NCBI GenBank assembly: GCA_020629285.1
Contig: JAHDDP010000011.1
Span: 19,542-83,541, forward strand
Direction: 5' to 3'
Length of the DNA: 64,000 nucleotides
Source of the DNA: Maribacter sp.
GTDB lineage: Bacteria; Bacteroidota; Bacteroidia; Flavobacteriales; Flavobacteriaceae
This document shows positions 44,944 to 54,569 of this stretch, piece by piece. The translations under genes were made by a program, and so were the position numbers. The number at the start of each line of letters is the position of its first letter. The stretch's first letter is position 1. The notes beneath the pieces are model-generated. The model worked only from the letters and a program-made list of their open reading frames with translations, made no database searches and had not been told where the DNA came from.

Positions 44944-46842
44944 ATGAGTAAGATTATAGGAATAGATTTGGGTACTACCAACTCCTGTGTTTCCGTAATG
45001 GAAGGTAATGAGCCAGTAGTAATTCCAAATGCAGAAGGAAAAAGAACTACACCATCTGTCATCGCTTTTGTTGATGGAGGTGAAATTAAAGTAGGTGATC
45101 CAGCAAAAAGACAAGCGGTAACCAATCCTCATAAAACCATTTATTCTATTAAAAGGTTTATGGGCAATAAATATTCAGAATCAAGTAAAGAGGCTGAAAG
45201 AGTACCGTATAAAGTAGTTAAAGGTGATAACGATACACCAAGAGTTGATATAGACGGTCGTTTATATTCTCCACAAGAATTATCGGCTATGATTCTTCAG
45301 AAAATGAAGAAAACGGCTGAAGATTATTTAGGTCAAGAAGTTTCTCGTGCAGTAATTACCGTACCTGCATATTTTAATGATGCGCAAAGACAAGCTACTA
45401 AAGAAGCTGGTGAAATTGCTGGTTTAACTGTAGAACGTATTATTAACGAGCCAACGTCTGCTTCTTTAGCATACGGTATGGACAAAAAAGATACAGATCA
45501 GAAGATAGTTGTTTTTGACTTTGGTGGTGGTACACATGATGTATCTATCCTAGAGTTAGGTGACGGTGTGTTTGAAGTATTGGCTACTGATGGTGATACT
45601 CACTTAGGTGGTGATGATGTTGATCAAAAAATTATAGATTGGTTAGCTGAGGAGTTCAAATCTGAAGAAGATATGGACCTTAGAAAAGACGCTATGGCTT
45701 TACAACGTTTACGTGAAGCTGCTGAAAAGGCCAAGATTGAATTATCATCTTCTGCACAAACAGAAATTAACTTGCCATATGTTACCGCTACGGCTTCAGG
45801 ACCTAAGCACTTGGTAAGAACTTTGACAAGATCTAAGTTTGAGCAACTGATCGCTGATTTGGTAAAAAGAACTATTGAGCCATGTGAGACTGCCATGAAA
45901 TCTGCAGGACTTTCTAAGAGCGATATTGATGAGATTATCCTAGTTGGTGGTTCAACTAGAATACCTGCTGTACAAGAAGCTGTTGAGAAATTCTTTGGTA
46001 AGAAACCTTCTAAAGGTGTAAACCCAGATGAGGTTGTTGCTATTGGTGCGGCAATACAAGGTGGTGTTTTAACCGGTGATGTTAAAGATGTATTGTTATT
46101 AGATGTTACTCCGCTTTCATTAGGTATTGAAACTATGGGTAGTGTAATGACTAAATTAATAGAGGCTAACACAACGATACCAACGAAAAAGTCTCAGGTA
46201 TTCTCTACTGCTGCTGATAACCAACCATCGGTTGAAATTCATGTATTGCAAGGAGAAAGACCAATGGCAAACGATAACAAGACAATTGGTAGATTCCACT
46301 TAGATGGTATTCCACCGGCAAAGAGAGGTACTCCACAAATTGAAGTAACTTTCGATATCGATGCTAACGGTATAATTAAAGTATCTGCAACTGATAAGGC
46401 TACGAACAAAACTCAGGATATTCGTATTGAAGCTTCTTCTGGTTTAACTGAAGAAGAAATCAAGAAGATGAAAGCTGAGGCTGAAGCAAATGCAGAATCT
46501 GATAAAAAAGCGAAAGAAACTGCTGATAAGTTGAACGAAGCAGACGGAATGATTTTCCAAACTGAATCTCAACTTACTGAATTTGGCGATAAATTATCTG
46601 ACGATAAGAAAAAACCAATTGAAGATGCTTTAGCAGAATTGAAAGCGGCATATGAAACTAAAGACTTGGCTGTTATTACACCAGCTTTGGATAAAATCAA
46701 TGAAGCTTGGAAAGTTGCATCTGAAGAAATGTACAAAGCGCAAGCAGATGCTCAAGGTGCTCCACAAGGAGAGCCAACTGCTGACGGTGGTGCTTCTGAA
46801 GGTGATAACGTTGAAGACGTAGACTTCGAAGAAGTTAAATAA
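44944..46842 (+). CDS. dnaK: Chaperone DnaK (Hsp70)
   Basis: The 632-residue protein has the Hsp70 ATPase signatures '[17 protein letters not shown]', '[17 protein letters not shown]' (note H where most DnaK have F or L/T), '[14 protein letters not shown]', a substrate-binding domain and the C-terminal '[10 protein letters not shown]'. It works with DnaJ and GrpE in protein folding; neither partner is next to it. It is followed by a strong terminator. A possible sigma-54-like promoter with a palindrome is upstream. Confidence 0.98.
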   Translation: MSKIIGIDLGTTNSCVSVMEGNEPVVIPNAEGKRTTPSVIAFVDGGEIKVGDPAKRQAVTNPHKTIYSIKRFMGNKYSESSKEAERVPYKVVKGDNDTPRVDIDGRLYSPQELSAMILQKMKKTAEDYLGQEVSRAVITVPAYFNDAQRQATKEAGEIAGLTVERIINEPTSASLAYGMDKKDTDQKIVVFDFGGGTHDVSILELGDGVFEVLATDGDTHLGGDDVDQKIIDWLAEEFKSEEDMDLRKDAMALQRLREAAEKAKIELSSSAQTEINLPYVTATASGPKHLVRTLTRSKFEQLIADLVKRTIEPCETAMKSAGLSKSDIDEIILVGGSTRIPAVQEAVEKFFGKKPSKGVNPDEVVAIGAAIQGGVLTGDVKDVLLLDVTPLSLGIETMGSVMTKLIEANTTIPTKKSQVFSTAADNQPSVEIHVLQGERPMANDNKTIGRFHLDGIPPAKRGTPQIEVTFDIDANGIIKVSATDKATNKTQDIRIEASSGLTEEEIKKMKAEAEANAESDKKAKETADKLNEADGMIFQTESQLTEFGDKLSDDKKKPIEDALAELKAAYETKDLAVITPALDKINEAWKVASEEMYKAQADAQGAPQGEPTADGGASEGDNVEDVDFEEVK

Positions 46843-46861
46843 TATAACTTTAAGTTGTTAT

Positions 46862-46893
46862 AAAAAAAGGGACGGTATTTACCGTCCCTTTTT
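46862..46893 (+). terminator. Rho-independent terminator of dnaK
   Basis: A-run, GGGACGGT (46869-46876), ATTT loop, ACCGTCCC (46881-46888), T5 tract. Confidence 0.9.
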
Positions 46894-46933
46894 ACTTTTA
46901 TAGGATATTCTTTTATGCCTATTATTAATAAAG

Positions 46934-46941
46934 TAATTTTG
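46934..46941 (+). promoter_or_regulatory. -7 promoter element close to the start codon
   Basis: TAATTTTG matches TAnnTTTG and ends 4 bases before the ATG at 46946. The transcript would therefore be nearly leaderless. Confidence 0.5.
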
Positions 46942-46945
46942 TAGT

Positions 46946-47875
46946 ATGGTTAAGAAACGACATTTTCTGTTTTTATTGGTTTTTATGGCAGCTTTCACTA
47001 TTGTCAGAGGTCAAGAAATTCAAATCTTTACAATAGAAGATTTTGATCTAAAAGGTGATGTAAAAGTATGTTTGGTAAGTACCGATTACGGTAAAGAAGA
47101 ATACGACTTTAATAAGAACGGATTACTGACCAAATCTGTTACTAGGTATAATGAAGCAGATTATGATGTTGTTTATTATAAGTATAGTAAAGGAGAACTT
47201 TTAGAGAAAAGAGCGGAATCATATAGGAACAATACTTTTGACCCAAGCACGTCTATAGCCCATTTTTATGAAATTGATTCTACTGATAATTTAACAATTC
47301 AGGAGCGTATATTTTCTTACGATAAGCAATTTTTAGACCAGTATATATATGGGTATGATGAGTTTGGAGATTTAGCCAGTATTGAGAGAACCAACAATGA
47401 TGGTACGGATATTACCCAAGTAGAACATAAGAAGTTCAAAGGAGAAAATACGGTTACTTACTTATTAAATGATGTTCCTCTAAAATCTATTCGTACGTCA
47501 ACATTGAAACCAACGAATAAACCAGCTCAGCGTGTAGTTTTGACCAAAGAGTATTTAAATGGTGAAGAGAGTAGTGCTTTTGAAGAAGTGTTTAGTATGG
47601 ATGATAAACTAATGGCGCAACAAGAGTTTGAATATAATTCTGAATTGAAAAATTTTGAACCAACTACTCGTACCACCTATGAATACGACGAAAAAGGTAT
47701 GTTGATTGCTGAAACTGCTAAAAGAGGTGCCGGTATTATAAAGAAAGAATACATCTATCAATATGATAATTCTGAAGTAGGTAATTGGATCAAGCAAATT
47801 GTAACGCCAGATAACACCTATACCACCAGAAAAATCACTTATTATCCAGCAGATACAAAAGTTGTTGAAGAATAA
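46946..47875 (+). CDS. Secreted protein with YD-repeat-like tracts, unknown function
   Basis: A signal peptide ('RHFLFLLVFMAAFTIVRGQ') is followed by repeated Y/F-D/E motifs ('YDFNKNGLLTKSVTRYNEA', 'YGYDEFGDLASIERTNND', 'YEYDEKGMLIAETA') like the beta-strand YD/RHS pattern seen in exported Bacteroidota proteins. There is no toxin domain or polymorphic-toxin context. The function is not known. A short leaderless promoter is upstream. Confidence 0.7.
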   Translation: MVKKRHFLFLLVFMAAFTIVRGQEIQIFTIEDFDLKGDVKVCLVSTDYGKEEYDFNKNGLLTKSVTRYNEADYDVVYYKYSKGELLEKRAESYRNNTFDPSTSIAHFYEIDSTDNLTIQERIFSYDKQFLDQYIYGYDEFGDLASIERTNNDGTDITQVEHKKFKGENTVTYLLNDVPLKSIRTSTLKPTNKPAQRVVLTKEYLNGEESSAFEEVFSMDDKLMAQQEFEYNSELKNFEPTTRTTYEYDEKGMLIAETAKRGAGIIKKEYIYQYDNSEVGNWIKQIVTPDNTYTTRKITYYPADTKVVEE

Positions 47876-47878
47876 AGC

Positions 47879-48436
47879 TTATTTATTGGTACTTAACCAT
47901 TCTTCTCGCAGAAGACCATAACAGCACGTATTTCTTTTAAAACCATCTAATAGGTAAACGTCTTTTCTAAGTATGCCTTCTAAGGTGCATCCTAGTTTTT
48001 CTACTGCTTTTCTTGATGCCGTATTTCTTTCATCTACACGGAATTCAATTTTTTCAAAATCCAAGGTAGTAAAAGCATATGCTAGCATCAGCTTTTTCAT
48101 TTCAGTATTTAAACCTGTGCCCTGAAATTCGCTTCCTATCCAAGTAGAACCAATGTGTAGTACTTTATTTTTACTGTTGATATGCATAAAGCGAGTAGAA
48201 CCTGCAAAAGTATTATGTTCTCTATCGTAAATGATGAACGGTATGCTTGTGCCTGCCGCTAATTGTTGCAATGCCGTTTCTACATAATTTTTTAATCTAC
48301 TTGGTGTTTCAATATCAGAAGGGGAGTATTGAACCAATTTCTTCTGTGAAGCTATGGGAATCAGCTTTTCGTAATTTTCTAAGGTTAACGGACTCAGTAT
48401 AACCCGTTCGTTTTCTAAGGTTGGTGTATAGTTCAT
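47879..48436 (-). CDS. GNAT-family N-acetyltransferase (RimJ/RimL-like)
   Basis: The 185-residue protein shows the GNAT pattern 'LTLENYEKLIPIA', 'FAGSTRFMHI', 'IGSTWIGSEFQGTGLNTEMKKLML' (acetyl-CoA loop) and 'RVDERNTASRKAVEKLGCTLEGILRK'. This type acetylates protein N-termini or small amines. The start overlaps the stop of the upstream hydrolase gene by 4 bases, so both are co-translated. Confidence 0.88.
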   Translation of the reverse strand: MNYTPTLENERVILSPLTLENYEKLIPIASQKKLVQYSPSDIETPSRLKNYVETALQQLAAGTSIPFIIYDREHNTFAGSTRFMHINSKNKVLHIGSTWIGSEFQGTGLNTEMKKLMLAYAFTTLDFEKIEFRVDERNTASRKAVEKLGCTLEGILRKDVYLLDGFKRNTCCYGLLREEWLSTNK

Positions 48437-49077
48437 TTTGCCAATTGATTTATTATTTCCTTTTTCACCTCGTGTCCACCATCAAAGTTGATGTTTTTAA
48501 TACGGTCCCCAAAAAGTGTTTTAAGTTTATTATTCTCTTTTGCTAATCTATCTGGCGTCAGGTATTCATCTTTGTTTCCTATTACTGAAATAATTTCGGT
48601 GTCACTTTTTAAATGGTTAAAATCAGCTGTTTTTAATTCCTTAGGAATTCCGCCTGCGTAAAGAATCAATTTGGAACAACTTAATTTGGAATATGCCAGA
48701 TAACGTAGTGCTATTGAAATCCCTTGTGAAAATCCGAAGAAAACAATCTTACAATCAGACGGAAGCTTTTCATTCTCTAATACAGCATCTAAATAATTAT
48801 AGAGGTTCTTGGTTTCTTGTGCCGTATTTTCTTTTGTTAACCAACTTGCTCCTACATGCTTGTATTCATTCTTTAAATAGTATTTAGAAGGTGCTTGTGG
48901 AGATATGATATAATTTTCTTTCTTAGGCAGTTCGTTGAAATACTTTAAGAAAAATCTACTTAAGAATCCTATGCCATGAAAAACAATCCAAACTTGTTTT
49001 GTATCGCTATTTAATTCATTTAAAGTTTCATAGGTATTCGTAGTTTTATAAGTAACATTTTTTATCTGGTTCTCCAT
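48433..49077 (-). CDS. Alpha/beta hydrolase, phospholipase/carboxylesterase family
   Basis: The 214-residue protein has the nucleophile elbow 'FFGFSQGISIAL' with the catalytic serine, a late aspartate ('GNKDEYLTP') and histidine ('FDGGHEV'). It belongs to the small esterases of the YpfH/carboxylesterase group. It is divergent from the hotdog thioesterase of the men cluster; its sequence does not resemble MenH. Confidence 0.8.
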   Translation of the reverse strand: MENQIKNVTYKTTNTYETLNELNSDTKQVWIVFHGIGFLSRFFLKYFNELPKKENYIISPQAPSKYYLKNEYKHVGASWLTKENTAQETKNLYNYLDAVLENEKLPSDCKIVFFGFSQGISIALRYLAYSKLSCSKLILYAGGIPKELKTADFNHLKSDTEIISVIGNKDEYLTPDRLAKENNKLKTLFGDRIKNINFDGGHEVKKEIINQLAK

Positions 49078-49141
49078 GAATCTATCATTACTGTTATGCT
49101 TTTCTGTTGGTAATGTAATGCTTAATTTTACAAAAAAAAGG

Positions 49142-49564
49142 ATGAACGACTACAAAGAGAAAATTCTAAAGATTTGTAACGAATCTTCTAAAGATACCTT
49201 AATGCAGACTTTAGAAATCGAATACATAGATGTAGGGGAAGATTTTTTGTTGGCTAAAATGCCTGTTACTCCAAAAGTGCATCAGCCAGACGGAGTTTTA
49301 CATGGTGGGGCAACCGCTGCATTGGCAGAGAGTGTTGGTAGTGCGGCATCTTATGTTTTTTTAGATGGTAACAAATTTTTTGTTAGAGGTTTGGAGATTT
49401 CTGCAAATCACGTTAAAAGTGTAAAAGAAGGATTCGTTTATGCCAGAGCAACCATCTTACACAAAGGTAGAACTACCCAATTATGGGAGATTAGGGTGAC
49501 CAACGAAGATGATCAACTGGTCTCTCTTTGTAAATTAACTACTATCGCTTTACCTAGAAAGTAG
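49142..49564 (+). CDS. Hotdog-fold thioesterase (PaaI/MenI type)
   Basis: The ATG at 49142 ('MNDYKEKILKICNESS') gives 140 residues with the hotdog pattern 'HQPDGVLHGGATAALAESVGSAA' and 'EISANHVKSVKEGFVYARATILHKGRTTQLWEIRV'. Such enzymes hydrolyse acyl-CoA. Being 1 base upstream of menF, it may be the DHNA-CoA thioesterase of menaquinone synthesis; this is inferred from position. Confidence 0.85.
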   Translation: MNDYKEKILKICNESSKDTLMQTLEIEYIDVGEDFLLAKMPVTPKVHQPDGVLHGGATAALAESVGSAASYVFLDGNKFFVRGLEISANHVKSVKEGFVYARATILHKGRTTQLWEIRVTNEDDQLVSLCKLTTIALPRK

Positions 49565-49565
49565 T

Positions 49566-50678
49566 ATGATGCAAGAACTTTTTCATAGAGCTGAAAATTG
49601 CTTGAAAGAGCAGTTGCCGTTTGTGTTATATAGCAAACCTAATGATATTGAATTGGTCGGCGTTTTTCAAAATAACGATGACGTTCATAAGGTTATGGAT
49701 TTCACGGAAACAGGATTCGTTTTTGCTCCGTTCGATGTGAATTCAGATGCTATTTTAATGAAAATTGATGCCGTAGAAAAGGTTCCGTTAAATTTAAATG
49801 ATGAATTTCAGGTCAGTGAGAAAAACATACCGGAAAGCGAAGCTACAGAAAAGGGAAGATATCTTAATTTAATATCTAAAGCCATTGAGCGCATTGGTAA
49901 AGGTGATTTCAATAAAGTTGTTCTGTCTAGGAAAATAGAAGTTGATGTCAAAGACAATTACTTTGAAGTGTATCAGCGAATTCTTCAAGTATATAAAAAA
50001 GCATTCTGCTACTTTTGGTACCACCCAAAAATTGGAACTTGGATGGGTGCTACCCCAGAAATCTTGATAAAAAGTAATGGTACTCAATTTACTACAATGT
50101 CTTTGGCAGGTACACAGAATGCAATAGGTGCTAATGAACCAATTTGGGCAGAGAAAGAATTAGATGAACAGCAATTAGTAACCGATTATATTTTGGATAC
50201 TTTAAAAGATGAGGTTGTTTCCCTGAATAGTTCTGAACGAGAGTCTGTTAAGGCAGGCCAGCTTTGGCATCTTCGTACTGAAATTAAAGGCACCTTTGCA
50301 CCGAATAAATTTGGTGATATATTAAAAGCACTACACCCAACACCGGCAGTATGCGGTAGCCCGTTAGAAAATACAAAGAATTTTATTTTAGAAAACGAAT
50401 TGTATGAACGAAATTTTTACACGGGATTTTTAGGTGAGCTTAATACAAAAACAGAACTGCCAAGAAATAGAAACCGCCGTAACCAAGAGAATAGTGTTTA
50501 TAGAAGTGTTATGAAAACCTCAGAGCTTTTTGTAAATCTACGCTGCATGCAATTGTTCAAAGAGAAAGTTGAGATTTATGTAGGTGGTGGAATTACAAGT
50601 GATTCTATACCTGAAAAAGAATGGGAAGAAACGGCTTTAAAAAGTAATACCATGTTTAGGGTTCTAGATGGTAAATAG
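49566..50678 (+). CDS. menF: Isochorismate synthase (MenF/EntC family)
   Basis: The 370-residue protein converts chorismate to isochorismate, the first step to menaquinone. Motifs: 'KVVLSRKI', 'GTWMGATPEILIK', 'TMSLAGTQNA', 'KELDEQQLVTDYI', 'LHPTPAVCGSPLENT', 'YERNFYTGFLGELN'. It follows the thioesterase by 1 base and precedes menD. A double ATG (49566, 49569) makes the exact start uncertain by one codon. Confidence 0.92.
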   Translation: MMQELFHRAENCLKEQLPFVLYSKPNDIELVGVFQNNDDVHKVMDFTETGFVFAPFDVNSDAILMKIDAVEKVPLNLNDEFQVSEKNIPESEATEKGRYLNLISKAIERIGKGDFNKVVLSRKIEVDVKDNYFEVYQRILQVYKKAFCYFWYHPKIGTWMGATPEILIKSNGTQFTTMSLAGTQNAIGANEPIWAEKELDEQQLVTDYILDTLKDEVVSLNSSERESVKAGQLWHLRTEIKGTFAPNKFGDILKALHPTPAVCGSPLENTKNFILENELYERNFYTGFLGELNTKTELPRNRNRRNQENSVYRSVMKTSELFVNLRCMQLFKEKVEIYVGGGITSDSIPEKEWEETALKSNTMFRVLDGK

Positions 50679-50687
50679 ATACTTAAG

Positions 50688-50721
50688 TTTTGGGTAATGA
50701 CCTGCTTTGGTCGTATTTTTG
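50688..50721 (+). promoter_or_regulatory. Promoter upstream of menD
   Basis: TTTG (50688-50691) and TATTTTTG (50714-50721) with 22-base spacing fit the Bacteroidota -33/-7 pattern. The ATG of menD at 50728 lies 6 bases further, implying a very short leader. Confidence 0.5.
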
Positions 50722-50727
50722 AACTAC

Positions 50728-52479
50728 ATGAAATATTCCGCTATACCTACCGCACAATCTATTGTTCAACATTGCCAGGCAAAGAATATTTCTAATATCG
50801 TAATATCGCCAGGGTCAAGAAATGCACCACTTACAATAGCCTTTGCAGAAAATCCTTTTTTTACTTGTTATAGTATAGTAGATGAGCGCTGTGCCGCTTT
50901 TTTTGCATCAGGTATGGCACAACAATTACAAGAGCCTGTTGTAATTTTATGTACATCGGGTAGTGCCCTTTTAAATTATTATCCTGCAGTTGCGGAGGCG
51001 TATTTTAGTAATATTCCGCTATTGATTATTTCTGCGGATAGACCGGTTTATAAATTAGGAATAGGGGATGGGCAAACTATTAATCAGCAACATGTATTTG
51101 AAAATCATATTAGATATTCAGCCAATTTAAAGCAAGATGTCAGTCATGCTACATCAAAGGTTTTACAATATAAGCCAGAGTGGATTTCCGATAGGGAAAT
51201 AAACCAGGTTCAACAGGAAGTTCAAAATTATAATGACGGCGAATTAAATCTCGCTTTAGAAATTGCATTGACCAAGAATAGTCCCGTTCATATAAATGCC
51301 CCTTTTGAAGAGCCTTTGTATGATACACTTTCGGAGCCTACAATAGCTCCGCAGATTAGTGCTCTACCTGCTGCCGTAGATAATATTGTTAATTTGGATC
51401 CGCATAAACGTATTTGGAACTCCGCTTCTCGTAAAATGATTTTAGTAGGGGTAAATACTCCAAATATTATTTCAGATACGTTGCTAGAAAAATTAGCGAA
51501 TGATCCCAGTGTTTTAGTACTGACGGAAACAACATCTAACATTCATCATCATAATTTTTTTAATAGTATCGATTCTTTAGTCGCGCCCATTGAAATGCAT
51601 GCCGACAAAGAACTGGAATTTGAAAAATTAAAACCAGAAGTGTTGATTACTTTTGGCGGCCTCATAGTTTCAAAAAAAGTAAAGGCATTTTTAAGAGATC
51701 ATGCACCAGAACACCATTGGCATGTTGATGGTCAATTTGCAAACGATACTTTTTTCTGTTTAGAAGAACATATTAAAGTTCCTGTACATGATTTTTTTAA
51801 TGAAATGTATTCGGTTGATTCGACTATAAAAAGTGATTATTTTTCTCATTGGAATTTGGTAAAACAGCGCTATGAACAAAAAAGAGAGGCTTATTTAAAA
51901 GAAATTCCGTTTTCGGACTTCTTGGCTTTTGAACATATTTTGGCAGCTATACCTAATGATTATATGTTACAATTGGCTAATAGTTCTACCATTAGATATA
52001 CGCAGTTGTTTCATTTAAATCCTACTCTGAAAGTATTTTGTAATAGAGGCACAAGTGGTATTGATGGTAGTACATCTACAGCAATAGGTGCATCTATGGT
52101 AAGTAGTACACCAACACTATTTATTTCAGGTGATTTGAGTTTCTTTTATGATAGTAATGCCTTGTGGAATAGCTATTTAAAGCCTGATTTTAGAATTATT
52201 GTCATTAATAATAATGGAGGGGGAATTTTTAGAATACTTCCAGGAAAAGAGAATTCAGATGTTTTTGAAACTTATTTTGAGACAAGACATACTTTAACTG
52301 CCGAACACCTTTGTGCTATGTACGGCTTTGATTATAGATCAGCAGAATCATCTACAGAACTACATGATGAATTGAGTAACTTTTTCAAAGTGTCCAGTCG
52401 TCCGCAATTACTGGAAATTACTACACCTACAATAATAAACGATAAAATTTTGATTGATTATTTTCGTTTCATATCTTAG
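50728..52479 (+). CDS. menD: SEPHCHC synthase (MenD)
   Basis: The 583-residue thiamine-diphosphate enzyme adds 2-oxoglutarate to isochorismate. Visible are 'VISPGSRNAPLTIAFAENP', 'VILCTSGSALLNYYPAVAEAYF', 'PLLIISADRP' and, in the cofactor domain, 'GNRGTSGIDGSTSTAIG'-like 'CNRGTSGIDGSTSTAIGAS' and 'GDLSFFYDSNALW...IVINNNGGGIFRILPG'. The ATG at 50728 is preferred over an upstream TTG at 50707 because it fits the promoter. Confidence 0.95.
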   Translation: MKYSAIPTAQSIVQHCQAKNISNIVISPGSRNAPLTIAFAENPFFTCYSIVDERCAAFFASGMAQQLQEPVVILCTSGSALLNYYPAVAEAYFSNIPLLIISADRPVYKLGIGDGQTINQQHVFENHIRYSANLKQDVSHATSKVLQYKPEWISDREINQVQQEVQNYNDGELNLALEIALTKNSPVHINAPFEEPLYDTLSEPTIAPQISALPAAVDNIVNLDPHKRIWNSASRKMILVGVNTPNIISDTLLEKLANDPSVLVLTETTSNIHHHNFFNSIDSLVAPIEMHADKELEFEKLKPEVLITFGGLIVSKKVKAFLRDHAPEHHWHVDGQFANDTFFCLEEHIKVPVHDFFNEMYSVDSTIKSDYFSHWNLVKQRYEQKREAYLKEIPFSDFLAFEHILAAIPNDYMLQLANSSTIRYTQLFHLNPTLKVFCNRGTSGIDGSTSTAIGASMVSSTPTLFISGDLSFFYDSNALWNSYLKPDFRIIVINNNGGGIFRILPGKENSDVFETYFETRHTLTAEHLCAMYGFDYRSAESSTELHDELSNFFKVSSRPQLLEITTPTIINDKILIDYFRFIS

Positions 52480-52513
52480 TGGAGTATTAACCATTAATTA
52501 TAACACATTTAAC

Positions 52514-52858
52514 ATGAGTAAAAGAGACGATTTAATCGAAAAGTATGCTGCAGATATCAAAGATAAATTTGGTGAGAATGCAGATATGGATTTGCTTAAA
52601 AAAGTAACTGTTGGTCTTGGACCATCTATTTACAATATTGATGCTTCTAAAGTATCTGGTAGCGATCAAAAAGAATTGGATACCGTAAAGAACAATTACT
52701 TGATCAAAAAGTTGGGTCTACCTGACAATGCTAAATTAGATGAAGCTATTGCAACTGTTATGGACAAGTACGGTTCATCTAACAGAAACAAGCACAGAGC
52801 TGTAATTTACTACAAGCTTTGTCAACATTTCAAAAAAGAATCTGTTTACGATAAATAG
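52514..52858 (+). CDS. DUF2853 family protein
   Basis: The ATG at 52514 ('MSKRDDLIEKYAADIKDKFG') gives a 114-residue helical protein with 'VTVGLGPSIYNIDASKVSG' and 'KNNYLIKKLGL', the DUF2853 pattern. Function is unknown. The gene sits within the men region of Flavobacteriia and is followed by a strong terminator. Confidence 0.88.
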   Translation: MSKRDDLIEKYAADIKDKFGENADMDLLKKVTVGLGPSIYNIDASKVSGSDQKELDTVKNNYLIKKLGLPDNAKLDEAIATVMDKYGSSNRNKHRAVIYYKLCQHFKKESVYDK

Positions 52859-52877
52859 TCAGATGACAAATAAAGTA

Positions 52878-52913
52878 AAGACCGTTACCCTTTTGGTAAC
52901 GGTCTTTTTTTTT
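52878..52913 (+). terminator. Rho-independent terminator after DUF2853
   Basis: AAGACCGTTACC (52878-52889), CTTTT loop, GGTAACGGTCTT (52895-52906), then T tract. Confidence 0.9.
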
Positions 52914-52939
52914 AGCTTAAATTTTAAATATTTAAAATG

Positions 52940-52947
52940 TAATTTTG
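52940..52947 (+). promoter_or_regulatory. -7 promoter element of the CvfB-like gene
   Basis: TAATTTTG ends 4 bases before the ATG at 52952, the same close spacing as at 46934, again giving a nearly leaderless transcript. Confidence 0.5.
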
Positions 52948-52951
52948 CAAC

Positions 52952-53788
52952 ATGATAGAATTAGGACGTATAAACAACCTTGAAATTTTAAGAGACACTA
53001 GTGTGGGGCTTTTTTTGGGAGATGAAGAAGGAAATGATGTATTGTTGCCAAATAAATATGTGCCTACGGCATATGAGGTAGGTGAGAAAATTAAGGTTTT
53101 CTGCTATTTGGATTATGATGAAAGACCTGTTGCAACTACCTTGGAGCCAGATATTATGCTGGGCGAGTTTAGATTGCTACAAGTAGCTGAGGTTAATGAA
53201 TTTGGTGCGTTTATGCAATGGGGTCTTGAAAAGCATCTTTTAGTACCTTTTCGTGAGCAACGCGTAAAAATGAAAGAAGGGCAGTGGTATGTAGTTCATT
53301 GTTATTTAGATGAACGTTCTGGTAGATTGGTAGCATCTAATAAGCTAGATAAATTTTTAAGCAATGATACAATTGACCTTAAAGAATGGGAAATGGTAGA
53401 TTTGGTCGTTACCAGACAAACCGATTTAGGTTGGGAGGTAATTGTTAATGAAAAGCACAAAGGTCTAGTCTATTTTAACGAAGTATTTAAGCCAATAAAT
53501 ATTGGCGATGTAATACCCGGTTGTATCAAAACCATAAGAAAGGATAATAAATTAGATATTTCACTACAGCCATTAGGAGCAAAAGTGTTGGAACCCGCTG
53601 CAAAAAAGATATACGAAGTTCTTGTTGAAAGCGGTGGTTTTCTAGGTTTACATGATAAATCTGCACCAGAAGAAATTAGGGATGTTTTTCAAATGAGTAA
53701 AAAGACATTTAAAAAAGGTCTGGGTACCTTATATAGAGAACGAAAAATTAAGATTGAATCTGATGGTATTTCACTTTCAGATGATTAA
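52952..53788 (+). CDS. CvfB-like S1-domain RNA-binding protein
   Basis: The 278-residue protein has tandem S1-type domains ('GLFLGDEEGNDVLLPNKYVP', 'EFGAFMQWGLEKHLLVPFREQ', 'GWEVIVNEKHKGLVYFNEVF') and a C-terminal winged helix ('VFQMSKKTFKKGLGTLYRERKI'), the layout of CvfB/YitL proteins. They bind RNA and affect expression of virulence or stress genes in Firmicutes; the role here is unknown. Confidence 0.88.
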   Translation: MIELGRINNLEILRDTSVGLFLGDEEGNDVLLPNKYVPTAYEVGEKIKVFCYLDYDERPVATTLEPDIMLGEFRLLQVAEVNEFGAFMQWGLEKHLLVPFREQRVKMKEGQWYVVHCYLDERSGRLVASNKLDKFLSNDTIDLKEWEMVDLVVTRQTDLGWEVIVNEKHKGLVYFNEVFKPINIGDVIPGCIKTIRKDNKLDISLQPLGAKVLEPAAKKIYEVLVESGGFLGLHDKSAPEEIRDVFQMSKKTFKKGLGTLYRERKIKIESDGISLSDD

Positions 53789-53960
53789 GTTAGAATTGTA
53801 GGAAAAATCTTTGATAATTGATTTTCAACAGAATATCTTAAATAAACGTCTAGTTTTTTGTAATACCTTACAATTAATTTTATTTTTGTTGTAAATAAAA
53901 AGTTATTAACAATTTTTAGCTTACATTTAAGTTTTAAGCTTAAAAATTACCCCTGTATAT

Positions 53961-54569
53961 ATGCCTTTTATAGAAGAGAGTGATTTACTAGAATTACATA
54001 AAGATGTCGATAAAGCTCAGATTATTAACGAGCGTTTATTAGATCAAATAAAGTTTAAGAACAAAGAACTAAAGAAGAGTAAGATCCAACGTAATATTTT
54101 TGCGGGTATAACTGCTTTTTTTATTATCGGTGGATTAGCATTTACCTCTTATACAGCAGGTATTTCTAGTTCAGGCGGTTTCGGTAGAAATACTTCTAAC
54201 GATTTGGTATTGACTTCAATAGATAGTGTAGATGCCATTAGAACCCGTTTAGAGAATTTAAAAGAGCAAAACGAAGAATTAAGCTTAGTAAAGGAATTTT
54301 ATTTAGCAAAAGAATTTTTACAGAAAGAAAAGATATATTCTGTTCAGGTAAAATCTTTCGTAGATAATAATGTTACTTTAGCTTCAGAAGCTTTGACCAA
54401 TACGCTCTTCGTTAAAACCAATCCCTTTTACTCTTATTCTCTTGGTAATTTTGAAACTTTAGAAGAAGCGCAATCTTTTAGAAAGCAATTGGTAAATATT
54501 GGTTTTGGAGATGCTTTTGTAGCTTCATATCAAGACGGTAAAAGAGTTCAAATAGAAGATCCGTATTAG
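53961..54569 (+). CDS. Membrane protein with a SPOR-like C-terminal domain
   Basis: The 202-residue protein has an N-terminal coiled coil ('DVDKAQIINERLLDQIKFKNKELKK'), one transmembrane helix ('NIFAGITAFFIIGGLAFTSYTA'), a second coiled coil, and a C-terminal region resembling SPOR ('YSVQVKSFVDNNVTLASE', 'SYSLGNFETLEEAQSFRKQLVNIGFGDAFVASYQDG'). SPOR domains bind denuded peptidoglycan, so an envelope role is likely. The stop overlaps the menA start by one base. Confidence 0.75.
   Translation: MPFIEESDLLELHKDVDKAQIINERLLDQIKFKNKELKKSKIQRNIFAGITAFFIIGGLAFTSYTAGISSSGGFGRNTSNDLVLTSIDSVDAIRTRLENLKEQNEELSLVKEFYLAKEFLQKEKIYSVQVKSFVDNNVTLASEALTNTLFVKTNPFYSYSLGNFETLEEAQSFRKQLVNIGFGDAFVASYQDGKRVQIEDPY

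Noticed and set aside
48433-49077. MenH (SHCHC synthase)
   Set aside because: The sequence fits the small carboxylesterase group, not MenH, and it is transcribed away from the men genes with a GNAT gene.
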